Below, one piece after another: positions 24,970-33,220 of a stretch of DNA of 64,000 nucleotides (positions are counted from its first letter, which is position 1; each line of letters begins with the position of its first letter). The notes under the pieces are model-generated. The model was not told the DNA's origin. It did not search any database and saw only the letters and a program-made list of their open reading frames with translations. Source of the DNA: JBDHAC01 sp039588215 (GTDB lineage Bacteria > Gemmatimonadota > Gemmatimonadetes > Palauibacterales > Palauibacteraceae); assembly GCA_039588215.1 (NCBI GenBank), contig JBDHAD010000010.1:44534-108533 (forward strand), given 5' to 3'. A program made the translations under genes and the position numbers.

Positions 24970-25703
24970 ATCCTACCCTCCCTGGCCAGGGTGCCGACGA
25001 ACTCGCTCGCGAAGCCCTCGAGCTCACCTGTAAACAGGTGGAGGCGAGACGCGTAGTGGTTGTAGGCGATCACGGCCGGGATCGCGACGGCCAGACCCAT
25101 GACGGTGGTCGTGAGCGCCTCGGCGATGCCGGGCGCCACCGCGGCGATGCTGGCCGAGCCCTGGGCCGTGATCCCGATGAAGGAGTTCATCACACCGACC
25201 ACCGTTCCCATGAGCCCGAGTAGCGGGCTTACCGAGCCGATGATCGCGAGCCACGGGAGACCGTGCGACAGATCATCACGTTCCTGCGCGAGGTTTTTCT
25301 CGAGAACCAGCCACAACGTGTCGAGCTGGGTTGGCGTCAATCCCCTGGTCGGGTCCGGTCTGTCAGCCTCCAACGCCCCGGGACGGAGCTCCGAGAAGAA
25401 GGTGACGCCCTCATGGAAGACGCGAGTGAAGGGCGAAGCCTCGAGTCGCGCTAGCTGGCGGTTGAGATCGATGAGGCCGTTCGCCCCCTCCATTCCGTCG
25501 ACGAAACGGTTGGCCTGCTCGTTGACGCGCCTGAATTCGCGCCACTTCCAGAAGATGAGAACCCAGGAGAGGAGTGAGAAGACGACCAGCACCAGTAGTA
25601 TGATCTTCGTCGCCGTCGTCGCCCCGATCACCATGTCGAGGGGCGAGTCGATCACCCGCGCCTGGAGGGTCAGCTCGATCAGCCCCGCAATGGTGGGGGT
25701 CAC
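24966..25703 (-). CDS. tolQ: TolQ/ExbB-family proton channel subunit
   Basis: 245 residues from the GTG at 25703, which forms a GTGA overlap with the epimerase stop. Three membrane segments (about 27-47, 145-170, 185-210). The MotA/TolQ/ExbB signature is in GSVSPLLGLMGTVVGVMNSF and ALTTTVMGLAVAIPAVIAYN. The frame can be opened further upstream, but those residues are not family-like. The overlap means translation is coupled to the sugar epimerase. Confidence 0.94.
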   Translation of the reverse strand: MTPTIAGLIELTLQARVIDSPLDMVIGATTATKIILLVLVVFSLLSWVLIFWKWREFRRVNEQANRFVDGMEGANGLIDLNRQLARLEASPFTRVFHEGVTFFSELRPGALEADRPDPTRGLTPTQLDTLWLVLEKNLAQERDDLSHGLPWLAIIGSVSPLLGLMGTVVGVMNSFIGITAQGSASIAAVAPGIAEALTTTVMGLAVAIPAVIAYNHYASRLHLFTGELEGFASEFVGTLAREGRI

Positions 25704-26650
25704 GCCGAACTCCCCACGATCGACTGGTAGGTTTCGCGCAGCCCTTCTTTCAAGGTGTGCGCGGGTCCCCAACCCAGGGCGCGCAACTCGGCGCAGTCGA
25801 GCGAGCTTCGCAACAACTCGCCGGGGCGGGCCGCTTCGTATTCGAGCTCGCCATCCTCACCGGAGATCTCGATGAGCGCGCGGGCCAACTCGTTTACGCT
25901 TGTCTCGTTCCCGGTGCCCACGTTGAACGCCACATCGTCGAGGTCCACGGCATCGGGAAGCTCGACCTCGGAAACGAGCATGTTGGCCGCGGCCACGTCT
26001 CCCACGAATACGTAATCGCGCGTCTGCTCCCCGTCTCCGTAGATGGTAAGAGGCTTCCCGGCCTGGATTCGCTGTGAGAAGATGGCTACGACCCCTGCCT
26101 CGCCATGCGGGTCCTGCCGGGGTCCGTACACGTTGGAATAACGTAGCGCCGCGTATTCCAGATCGTGTAGCTTGCGGCTCGCGTACAGGTAGTGCTCCGA
26201 AGAGAGCTTGCTCACCCCGTACGGAGACAGCGGACGCTTGGGTGCCGACCTCGGTGTGGGAAGGGTTTCCGGCTCACCATACACGACTCCTCCAGATGAG
26301 ATAAACACGAATCGTCGCACGCTGGTCTCGACCGCGCATTCCAGCAGGTTCAGGATCCCGTCGATGTTGATCGAGGCATCCAGCCGGGGCTGCGCGACCG
26401 ATAGCCGCACATCGATCTGGGCCGCGTGGTGATTCACGAGGTCGAAGCGACCGTCCCGAAAGACGTCGCGCACCTCGGGTGAGCGTACATCCATCTCCAC
26501 GAGGTGAACGCCCGGCGAGAGGTTCTCCCTCCGCCCGCGGCTCAGATCGTCCAGCGCGGTCACGTCCCAACCACGCTCCAGGTAGGCATCGCAGACGTGG
26601 GAACCGATGAAGCCGGCACCACCCGTGACCAACACCCGTCTACCGCTCAT
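25700..26650 (-). CDS. NAD-dependent epimerase/dehydratase, UDP-glucose 4-epimerase-like
   Basis: 316 residues, extended short-chain dehydrogenase. The nucleotide-binding motif VTGGAGFIGSH starts at residue 7; the catalytic region has FISSGGVVYGE and YGVSK (Tyr-x-x-x-Lys). LRYSNVYGPRQDPHGEAGVVAIF and YGDGEQTRDYVFVGDVA are typical of GalE-type 4-epimerases acting on UDP-sugars. Substrate cannot be fixed. It is the first gene of the Tol-Pal transcription unit, preceded by 375 bp without a gene. The ATG at 26650 is preferred to one eight codons upstream. Confidence 0.85.
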   Translation of the reverse strand: MSGRRVLVTGGAGFIGSHVCDAYLERGWDVTALDDLSRGRRENLSPGVHLVEMDVRSPEVRDVFRDGRFDLVNHHAAQIDVRLSVAQPRLDASINIDGILNLLECAVETSVRRFVFISSGGVVYGEPETLPTPRSAPKRPLSPYGVSKLSSEHYLYASRKLHDLEYAALRYSNVYGPRQDPHGEAGVVAIFSQRIQAGKPLTIYGDGEQTRDYVFVGDVAAANMLVSEVELPDAVDLDDVAFNVGTGNETSVNELARALIEISGEDGELEYEAARPGELLRSSLDCAELRALGWGPAHTLKEGLRETYQSIVGSSA

Positions 26651-27025
26651 CAGCAAGCCCCTCCTCCCTCCCACACCCAGTCGGCGCGCAAAATCACGAG
26701 CCCCGGTCGGTCCAGCGTAGGCGCCTCGTACCCGTCACAGACCGGTGCGTTCACTCTGCCTCTTACCTTGTGACTCGTCATCGAGCAAGGGGGAGTGTCA
26801 GAACGGGGGAATCTCGTTGTGCGCCGCCCCGGTTGCCAGGCCGCCGCCCGGCGGCTGACCCGCGCCGGGGGCCAAGGCGGGGTCTCGCAATGAGAAACGC
26901 CGCGATCCCTGAGAGCAGCAGGGACCGCGGCGTTTGTCTCGGACGACTCGGGTCATTCCGCGAGCAGCAATCCTCCGCGCGGATGCCCTGTCGATCCGGG
27001 CTGGACCATCCGGTAGGCGACCGGC
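26651..27025. other. Intergenic region between the LysM gene and the epimerase gene
   Basis: 375 bp without a coding region on either strand that looks real. It holds the strong terminator hairpin at 26895-26935. The rest should contain the epimerase-tol promoter; TTGCTC, 17 bp and TAAGAG near 26766-26795 on the - strand is the best but weak candidate. Confidence 0.5.
26895..26935 (-). terminator. Intrinsic terminator after the LysM gene
   Basis: Two 17-nt arms, AAACGCCGCGATCCCTG and CAGGGACCGCGGCGTTT, with one mismatch and a 7-nt loop, 90 bp past the LysM stop. On the - strand the stem runs into TTTCTCATT. It may act in both directions. Confidence 0.75.
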
Positions 27026-28249
27026 TCAGCCTCCCACCGCTCGCCGCACGAGTCGCGCGGGGGCGCCGGGCTCCGGGGCGGTATCCCGCAGGTCGATCAC
27101 GCGCGCGGTCGCAGTCGTCGAGCGCACTCGAATGATGCGGACCGTGGCCAGCCGGTCCTCCCACCGAGCGGAAGCGGTTTCAGCCAGATCGAAGACGGCG
27201 AACTCGTCGCCGATCCGTACACCGCCGCTCTCGCCGATAGCGAGAAAGACCATGTCGCCCTCGCCCAGGATCGCCTGGCTGATCTCGAATCCCAGCAGCT
27301 CCGTAGCCATTCCGGCGTCGACTGAGGCTTGGGTCAGCTCCGGCGGCACCAGGAACGGGTCGGCTAGCACGACCGGGTCACCAACCTGAAAGTCGCCGAA
27401 CAGCCGCGTGACCGTGGCGCGGGCGGAGTCGCCCTCGATCTCCGATGCTTCGAGCAGCGCCTTCGATCGGAACATCGGACGCCCGTTCGGGCCCCTCTCC
27501 AGGTGGAACGCCTGCAGGGTCTCACCGGGTGCGATCGAAATGCCGTTGAGCGCCACCACGACCAGGTCGTTCAGTCGAACCGACGGCGGCATCTCGAGGT
27601 GGAGCGGATTCCCCTCGATCTTGCGAGCGGCCACTCCGACTCGCCGGCTGTCGTCTATGCCGATGAGGAACGGGGCCCGGTAGAAGTCGCTCTCCGAGAC
27701 CAGTGCCGGCTCGCTGTACACATCGATATCCAACCCGCCCAGCACGTTGCCGGCATCGGGTGACGTATCGAACAGGCTCGTGCCTCCGAAGCCGGAGACA
27801 CCGGTGCCGGCACCCGGGCTTGACGGCTGCCAGGTCTGGCCCGGCATGGCCATTCCAGGGGTCGCGAGCGCCACGCGCGCACCATCCGGGAGCGCGAGCA
27901 CCTCTCCGGGATAGATCCAATGCGGATCCTCGACCACGCTCCGGTTGGCCTGGAACAACTCCGGCCAGCGAAACGAGTCCTGCAGATAGCGCCCTGCGAG
28001 ATCCCATAGCGTGTCGCCACGGCGGACCTCGTGAGTCGGACGTTCCTGTGCCGCGGGCTGCTCCAGCGTCAGCTCCTCATTCGGCCGCTGCTCCGGCGCA
28101 CGCTGCGGGGGATCCCCGCCCGTTTGCGCGAACACGGCACCTGGAACACCGATCGTCAGGAAACCCAGCAAGATTCCATGGAAACAACGGGGCCCGCGGA
28201 ATGCGGATCGTGGACCACCTCGTCCCTGCACGTGAGACCACCGGCTCAT
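27026..28249 (-). CDS. Exported LysM-domain protein
   Basis: 407 residues from the ATG at 28249. Signal peptide (about 25-42, ILLGFLTIGVPGAVFAQ), a Glu/Pro/Gln-rich linker and one LysM domain (about 75-122: HEVRRGDTLWDLAGRYL to PHWIYPGEVLALP) that would bind peptidoglycan. The C-terminal half (about 175-400) has no motif I recognise; it is beta-rich and looks like repeated small barrels (VRLNDLVVVALNGISIAPG, GDPVVLADPFLVPP, GVRIGDEFAVFDL). Single gene with its own putative promoter and terminator. Confidence 0.8.
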   Translation of the reverse strand: MSRWSHVQGRGGPRSAFRGPRCFHGILLGFLTIGVPGAVFAQTGGDPPQRAPEQRPNEELTLEQPAAQERPTHEVRRGDTLWDLAGRYLQDSFRWPELFQANRSVVEDPHWIYPGEVLALPDGARVALATPGMAMPGQTWQPSSPGAGTGVSGFGGTSLFDTSPDAGNVLGGLDIDVYSEPALVSESDFYRAPFLIGIDDSRRVGVAARKIEGNPLHLEMPPSVRLNDLVVVALNGISIAPGETLQAFHLERGPNGRPMFRSKALLEASEIEGDSARATVTRLFGDFQVGDPVVLADPFLVPPELTQASVDAGMATELLGFEISQAILGEGDMVFLAIGESGGVRIGDEFAVFDLAETASARWEDRLATVRIIRVRSTTATARVIDLRDTAPEPGAPARLVRRAVGG

Positions 28250-28358
28250 CGCGCTCCTCCTCCTCCCAAAGCAGGTCATGCAGCCGAACTCGAGGTTCGT
28301 CGCCTCGAGCCGAATGCGCGAGCCGATCTTACGATCGCACCTGCAACATCCGGGCTCT

Positions 28359-28393
28359 ACCGCGATCCCGCCGTGGGATGGCGGGATCGCGGT
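28359..28393. other. 14 bp perfect hairpin in the LysM gene leader
   Basis: Arms ACCGCGATCCCGCC and GGCGGGATCGCGGT with a 7-nt loop. The core CCGCGATCCC is shared with the terminator at 26895-26935 on the other side of the gene. There is no T run on the - strand (TAGAGCCCGG follows), so attenuation, mRNA stability or a repeated mobile palindrome are all possible. Confidence 0.55.
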
Positions 28394-28462
28394 CCACGGC
28401 TGTCATCTCAGACCGTACCTGCACCCACGCGTTCAACCTACGCAAGCCGCTCCATCTGCACA

Positions 28463-28492
28463 ATTTTTCAAGTGGTATGAACTAAGTATCAA
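28463..28492 (-). promoter_or_regulatory. Possible promoter for the LysM gene
   Basis: On the - strand TTGATA (28492-28487, five of six) is followed after 18 bp by AAAAAT (28468-28463, four of six) within an A/T-rich patch. The transcript would carry a leader of about 205 nt that includes the 28359-28393 hairpin. Confidence 0.38.
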
Positions 28493-28532
28493 ACGAGAGG
28501 TGCACCCGCGAGTCGCGAAAACCCTCGCGAGT

Positions 28533-28580
28533 GGCGAGACCCGTCGTGCACCGTGGCGCGGAGGGGCGGCGGGTCTCGCC
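28533..28580. other. Inverted repeat beside the mobile element
   Basis: GGCGAGACCCG (28533-28543) and CGGGTCTCGCC (28570-28580) form an 11 bp perfect stem with a 26-nt loop. It may be the original terminator of the ssb operon, now about 330 bp further from ssb because of the inserted element. There is no strong T run. Confidence 0.4.
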
Positions 28581-28587
28581 GCCGGCC

Positions 28588-28915
28588 TAGGAGGCTGCTG
28601 AGAAACCCTGGCGGGTCGCGTTACGGACGCGACAGCCCCGGATCCAAGGCGGGGCGACGAAGGCATAGCCATAGCTACGTGGAGGAGCCCCAGGGGTACC
28701 CACCTGAAGGGTGGGTCCGGAGACGGGGCTGTCCCGCCGTAACCGTCCTACTTGTGAGACCGCACCATGCTTGATAATCGGCGCAGGGGGGTCGCACGGT
28801 TGATTCATCGTCTCTCCTCCTCGCCGTAGCTTTGGCTACGACTCGTCGTCATTCCTTGCCTGAACCGCGCGAGACCCCTGCGCGCGACCCACCAGAGTTT
28901 CTCAGCAGCCTCCTA
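28588..28915. mobile_element. Non-coding inverted-repeat element (MITE-like) at the ssb stop codon
   Basis: Outer arms at 28588-28620 and 28883-28915 are 33-bp inverted repeats with 31 matching positions, starting GAGGCTGCTGAGAAAC inside a CTAG at each end, which may be a 4-bp target duplication. Interior repeats are nested: 28654-28687 against 28814-28850 (imperfect), a perfect 10 bp pair GACAGCCCCG (28631-28640) and CGGGGCTGTC (28724-28733), and a small ACCCACC/GGGTGGGT hairpin near 28698-28716. No open frame resembles a transposase, so it would need one supplied in trans. CTAG targets suit IS5-type elements, but the family is not proven. Only one copy was noticed here. Confidence 0.65.
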
Positions 28916-29350
28916 GAACGGGAGGTCGTCCTCGCCGGCCAGAGCCTCGCTCGAGAACTCGGAGAAGTCGGAGCCCGCGGCAGGCATCGGTGCCGACCGG
29001 ACGGAGTCGCGTTCGCCGGAGCTTCCGAGCATGATCATCTCGTTGGCGCGAATCTCCGTCGTGTACCGCGTCTGGCCGTCCTGGCCTTCCCACTGCCGGT
29101 ACTCGATCCGACCCTCGACGTAGATGCGATCGCCCTTCTTCAAATAGCGTTCGGCGATCTCTGCCAGTTTGTCCCAGCAGACGACGCGATGCCACTCGGT
29201 CTTCTCCTGCTGGTCGCCGGTGCGGCTGGTCCAACGCCGGCTGGTCGCCACCGAGAGCGTCGCCACCCGGGTGCCCGAGTTGGTGCTCCGCACCTCCGGC
29301 TCCGCGCCGAGATTCCCGATGATCGTGGCCTTGTTGAGACTGCGAGACAT
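28913..29350 (-). CDS. ssb: Single-stranded DNA-binding protein
   Basis: 145 residues, starting at MSRSLNKATIIGNLG (ATG 29350, preceded by GGAGGT). OB fold with GNLGAEPEVRSTNSG, TEWHRVVCWDKLAEIAERYLKKG and YVEGRIEYRQW. A short disordered tail ends in the acidic tip EDDLPF, which recruits replication and repair partners. The stop codon TAG is part of the CTAG at the end of the inverted-repeat element, so an insertion here left the essential tip intact. An earlier in-frame ATG at 29407 is unlikely. Confidence 0.95.
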   Translation of the reverse strand: MSRSLNKATIIGNLGAEPEVRSTNSGTRVATLSVATSRRWTSRTGDQQEKTEWHRVVCWDKLAEIAERYLKKGDRIYVEGRIEYRQWEGQDGQTRYTTEIRANEMIMLGSSGERDSVRSAPMPAAGSDFSEFSSEALAGEDDLPF

Positions 29351-29403
29351 ATGGACCTCCGAGGGAAAATGGGGTTCGAAGATAGACGGCTTCAGCGGGG
29401 GGG

Positions 29404-29964
29404 TCAACGAGGGTGGCGGGTCGTATCGATGCTCATCACCAAGGCATCTTCGACCGGCTGAGCGTAGTACCCGGGTCGGCAGCCCACCGTCTGGAAACCC
29501 GCCTCTTCGTACAGTCGCCGCGCGGCCGAGTTCGTCTCTCGCACTTCCAGGAACACGAGTTGAATCCCGTGGCTCTTCGCGTCTTCCAGCACGATCCCGA
29601 CGAGTGCGCGCCCCACGCCGGCCCGCCGCGCAGCGGGCCTCACGGCGATGTCCCCCAACTCGGCTTCAGGGCCCGCAAACCACACGACCGCGTATCCGAG
29701 CAACTCGCCCCCGTGTGACTCCGCGACCCACAGCCGCGCGTTGGCCCGGCGCATGAGGTTTCTGAAGGTCCGCTCCGACCACGGCGTCGGGAACGAGACC
29801 CGCTCGATGCGGAGCACGTCCGGCAGATCCCCGCTCGTCATCGGCCGAACCCGGAGGTCGTCCGCTCGTGACTCCGCGACGCGCTGTCCCTCCGACATCG
29901 ACGCGTGGGCCGGCTCGCCGGAGTCCGCACCGAGGTCCGGCTCGCTCACCCGTCGGCGAGACAC
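29404..29964 (-). CDS. rimI: Ribosomal-protein-alanine N-acetyltransferase RimI-like
   Basis: GNAT-fold acetyltransferase of about 186 residues. The fold begins at LRVRPMTSGDLPDVLRIE; the acetyl-CoA loop reads RRAGVGRALV; ETNSAARRLYEEAGF is the usual C-terminal motif. In characterised species RimI acetylates ribosomal protein S18. The start is uncertain: GTG 29964 has GAGG upstream, GTG 29949 and ATG 29898 are alternatives. Position after tsaE-tsaB is common in bacteria and supports the name. Confidence 0.85.
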   Translation of the reverse strand: MSRRRVSEPDLGADSGEPAHASMSEGQRVAESRADDLRVRPMTSGDLPDVLRIERVSFPTPWSERTFRNLMRRANARLWVAESHGGELLGYAVVWFAGPEAELGDIAVRPAARRAGVGRALVGIVLEDAKSHGIQLVFLEVRETNSAARRLYEEAGFQTVGCRPGYYAQPVEDALVMSIDTTRHPR

Positions 29965-29975
29965 CGGTCGATCCC

Positions 29976-30659
29976 TCAGCGAGCGGCGGCCGGAACCCGG
30001 CCCTGCCGCTCGGCGCCGGATGCACGCACGTAGGCGGGCTCCCATAGCGCGGGGTCTTCCACCCGTCCGGCGGCGGGCGCCAGATTCATGAGCCACAGGA
30101 GCGCGGAGGCTCGGGGGATTCCGAGGTGAGCGGGGAGCACGCGTCCGCCCGCGGCCTCGATGGGTGCGGCATATCGCAGCGCACCTTCCCCTGCGAACAC
30201 CCATTCGGAAGCGCCCAGCTCACGGAGCAGGTGCTCGACCGACAGGACGGAAGGACCCCAGATCGGACGCGGCAGCTCCTCGGTGCCGTAGGCGGCCGCG
30301 TAGACCTCCCCACGACGAGCATCGAAGAGCGCGCACGTGCGTTCGACACCGGAGCCGGCGGCGACGGCAGCGAGACTAGAGTATGCGAACAACGGGAGGT
30401 CGCGCGCGAAGCAGAGCCCTTTCGCCAGCGCGGTTGCGATCCGTACGCCGGTAAACGAGCCCGGGCCGGCTCCGACGACGACGGCTTCCAGCGTTTCAAT
30501 GCCGAGCCCCGTACGGTGGAGCAATCGGTCCACTTCCGGGAGCACAGTCTCGGAGTGTGTCTCTTGAACCGACAGCGAATACTCGGCAACCAGTTTGTCG
30601 CCGACCCCGACCGCGAGGCTCCCCAGTCGCGTGCTCGTTTCCAGAGCGAGCCGCAGCAT
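29976..30659 (-). CDS. tsaB: tRNA threonylcarbamoyladenosine synthesis protein TsaB
   Basis: 227 residues. Starts MLRLALETSTRLGSLAVG and has the family's VVGAGPGSFTGVRIATALAKGL, an ASKHA-type fold. It forms the TsaB-TsaD-TsaE complex that makes t6A37 in tRNAs reading ANN codons. TsaE is immediately upstream (2 bp gap); tsaD is not in the window. Confidence 0.95.
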   Translation of the reverse strand: MLRLALETSTRLGSLAVGVGDKLVAEYSLSVQETHSETVLPEVDRLLHRTGLGIETLEAVVVGAGPGSFTGVRIATALAKGLCFARDLPLFAYSSLAAVAAGSGVERTCALFDARRGEVYAAAYGTEELPRPIWGPSVLSVEHLLRELGASEWVFAGEGALRYAAPIEAAGGRVLPAHLGIPRASALLWLMNLAPAAGRVEDPALWEPAYVRASGAERQGRVPAAAR

Positions 30660-30661
30660 CG

Positions 30662-31135
30662 TCAAGCCCCTACGCCGCGCATCGTCACGGGGCCAGGCAG
30701 CTCCGGAGCCCCGCCCACGGCGTCGGCTTGTAGCACGCGCGAGTGTCCCTCTCGAGCGATCGAGAGCGTGATGTCCCAGCGCCTGTGGGGCAGCTCCGGC
30801 CCGGCACGGTCCGCCCACTCCACGAAGATGGGCGCGCGCGCCTCCAGCAGATCGTACCAGCCGATTTCGTACAGCTCGGTCGGGCTGGTGAGGCGGTACA
30901 AATCGACGTGGTACAGCGGGCCTTCGGGAGTCCGATAACGGTGGACCAGAGCATATGACGGGCTGAGCACCGGATCTACGACCGCAGCGCCCTCACACGC
31001 CGCCTGCACCAACGTCGTCTTTCCTGCCCCGAGGGGTCCATACAGTGCGACGAACGCCGTTTCCTCGACGGCACGGCGCCCCAGGATCCGCCCCCAGGCG
31101 CGGAGCTCGGACTCCACGAGCTCGGACGGGCTCAT
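30662..31135 (-). CDS. tsaE: tRNA threonylcarbamoyladenosine synthesis ATPase TsaE
   Basis: 157 residues. Walker A in GPLGAGKTTLVQA near residue 35, SPSYALVHRY and the LYHVDLYRL and FVEWADRAG motifs define the family. ATPase partner of TsaB and TsaD. The ATG overlaps the uvrB stop (ATGA), so translation is coupled to a DNA-repair gene. Confidence 0.95.
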   Translation of the reverse strand: MSPSELVESELRAWGRILGRRAVEETAFVALYGPLGAGKTTLVQAACEGAAVVDPVLSPSYALVHRYRTPEGPLYHVDLYRLTSPTELYEIGWYDLLEARAPIFVEWADRAGPELPHRRWDITLSIAREGHSRVLQADAVGGAPELPGPVTMRGVGA

Positions 31136-33210
31136 CCGCGCCCCGGCTCGACCGATCGAAGCGCCGAGAGCCGTGAGCGGGCCGCGCTCCGGTCTGTCGG
31201 GCGGCTATCCAGCTTGGCCTTTACCTCGAACAACTCATCCCGCAGCCGCGCGGCGCGCTCGAAATCGAGCGCCTCCGCCGCTTCGCGCATTTCGCCCTCT
31301 AGCACCTCGACCAACTCGCCGGGCTCGAGGGCCTCGTACGAGCTGATGCGCTCGCGTACCGAGGGTTGTCGTTCGCGCGCGTCTGCCACTGCCGTGCTGA
31401 ACCGGATCTCATCGACGGACTTGATGATCGAGCGCGGGACGATGCCGTGCTCCTGATTGTACCCCGCCTGGGTCACCCGACGGCGTTCCGTTTCGTCGAT
31501 TGCCCGACGCATCGAGTCCGTGATTCGGTCCGCGTACAGAATCGCGGTCCCTCTCACGTTACGGGCGGCTCGACCGATGGTCTGAATCAGCGAACGATCG
31601 GAGCGTAGGAACCCCTCTTTGTCCGCATCCAGGATCGCGACGAGCGATACCTCCGGCAGATCCAGCCCTTCCCGCAACAGGTTGATGCCCACCAGGACAT
31701 CGAAAGCGCCCAGCCGTAGGTCCCGGAGGATCTTGACTCGATCGATCGCCACGATGTCGGAATGCATATAGCGCACGCGAACGCCACGCATCGCGAGAAA
31801 CTCAGAGAGATCCTCTGCCATGCGCTTGGTGAGCGTCGTCACCAGCACCCGCTCGCCCCGCTCGGTGCGACCCCGGATCTCATCCAGCAGGTCATCGACC
31901 TGGCCACGAATCGGTCGGACGACGACCTCCGGATCCAACAAACCGGTCGGACGAATCAACTGCTCCACCACGACGCCTTCGCTACCTCGTAGCTCGTAGT
32001 CGCCCGGCGTGGCGCTGATGAACAGCACCCTCGGCACCTGCTCCTCCCATTCCCTGAAGCTGAGCGGTCGGTTGTCGAGGGCCGATGGCAACCGGAAGCC
32101 GTGCTGCACGAGCGTCCGCTTACGACTCTGATCCCCCTCGTACATTCCGCCGATCTGTGGGATCGTCACGTGGGATTCATCGACCATCACCATGTAGTCG
32201 TCGGGGAAATAATCGAGGAGGCAGTGGGGCCGTTCGCCGGGTTCTCGTCCATCCAGGTGCCGCGAGTAATTCTCGATCCCTGGGCAGACACCCACCTCAC
32301 GCAGCATCTCGAGATCGAACTTGGTGCGCTGCTCGAGTCGCTGGGCCTCGAGCAACATGCCCTCCTGACGCATGAACAGCAGGCGCTCCTCGAGCTCCTT
32401 GTAGATGCCGTCGATCGCGGCCTCCAGCTTGGCTCCGAGCGTTGCGTAATGCGTCGCCGGGAAGATGGCCGCCTGGCCCAGCCGCGTGATGGTTGCGCCG
32501 GTGATGGGATCGATCTTGGAAATGCGCTCGATTCGGTCGCCCCACAGCTCGATTCGGACTCCCTGCTCCTCGTACGCCGGCAGCACCTCCACGACATCAC
32601 CTCGTACACGGAAGGTCCCGCGCCTGAAATCGAGGTCGTTGCGGTTGTACTGGATCTGCACGAGGCTTGTGAGGATCTCCCGCCGGGCGATCTCCTGCCC
32701 CTCCTCCAGCTTCAGCATCAATTCCGCGTACCCGCGTGGGTCGCCTAGGCCGTAGATCGCCGACACGGACGCCACGATGATGACGTCACGTCGCTCCATC
32801 AGGGACGAGGTGGCTCGCAGCCTCAGACGGTCGATGTCCTCGTTGATGGTGGCGTCTTTCTCAATGTACGTGTCGGTGGCGGGGACGTATGCCTCGGGCT
32901 GGTAGTAATCGTAGTACGAGATGAAGTACTCGACCGCGTTGCGTGGAAAGAAATGGCGGAGCTCGCCGTACAACTGTGCGGCGAGGGTCTTGTTGTGGCT
33001 CATGACCAGCGTAGGAAGACCGGTCTCCGCGATCACGTTCGCCATCGTGACCGTCTTCCCGCTGCCCGTAACCCCGAGGAGCGTCTGGCACGGCTCGCCG
33101 CGCCCATACCCGGCGACGAGCTCGGCGATGGCTCCCGGTTGGTCTCCGGTCGGCTCGAACGGAAGCTGAAGGTCGAACCGGGCCGGACCGATCATGGTGG
33201 ACGAGGTCAC
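31132..33210 (-). CDS. uvrB: Excinuclease ABC subunit B
   Basis: 692 residues. DNA damage-verification helicase of nucleotide excision repair. Walker A LLGVTGSGKTVTMAN, the beta-hairpin region YYDYYQPEAYVPATDTYIEK, DESHVTIPQIGGMY, helicase motif QTIGRAARNVRG and a C-terminal UVR coiled coil (EALDFERAARLRDEL) are all present. I use the GTG at 33210, which has GAGG eight bases upstream; an ATG five codons later lacks a ribosome site. It lies 10 bp after rel. Confidence 0.97.
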   Translation of the reverse strand: MTSSTMIGPARFDLQLPFEPTGDQPGAIAELVAGYGRGEPCQTLLGVTGSGKTVTMANVIAETGLPTLVMSHNKTLAAQLYGELRHFFPRNAVEYFISYYDYYQPEAYVPATDTYIEKDATINEDIDRLRLRATSSLMERRDVIIVASVSAIYGLGDPRGYAELMLKLEEGQEIARREILTSLVQIQYNRNDLDFRRGTFRVRGDVVEVLPAYEEQGVRIELWGDRIERISKIDPITGATITRLGQAAIFPATHYATLGAKLEAAIDGIYKELEERLLFMRQEGMLLEAQRLEQRTKFDLEMLREVGVCPGIENYSRHLDGREPGERPHCLLDYFPDDYMVMVDESHVTIPQIGGMYEGDQSRKRTLVQHGFRLPSALDNRPLSFREWEEQVPRVLFISATPGDYELRGSEGVVVEQLIRPTGLLDPEVVVRPIRGQVDDLLDEIRGRTERGERVLVTTLTKRMAEDLSEFLAMRGVRVRYMHSDIVAIDRVKILRDLRLGAFDVLVGINLLREGLDLPEVSLVAILDADKEGFLRSDRSLIQTIGRAARNVRGTAILYADRITDSMRRAIDETERRRVTQAGYNQEHGIVPRSIIKSVDEIRFSTAVADARERQPSVRERISSYEALEPGELVEVLEGEMREAAEALDFERAARLRDELFEVKAKLDSRPTDRSAARSRLSALRSVEPGRG

Positions 33211-33220
33211 GCGGCGTGCC

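Larger units (their letters stand above)
28250..28587. other. Long leader/intergenic region upstream of the LysM gene
   Basis: 338 bp without a believable gene. Contents: a 14 bp perfect hairpin (28359-28393), a putative promoter (28463-28492), two direct copies of CGCGAGT-S-GCGA near 28508-28537, and a hairpin (28533-28580) next to the inverted-repeat element. An A/T-rich patch at 28455-28500 stands out from its GC-rich surroundings. Confidence 0.5.

Noticed and set aside
26895..26935. Origin or attachment site from the long inverted repeat
   Set aside because: Position just past a stop codon, 7-nt loop and T-rich end fit an intrinsic terminator; no integrase or tRNA nearby.
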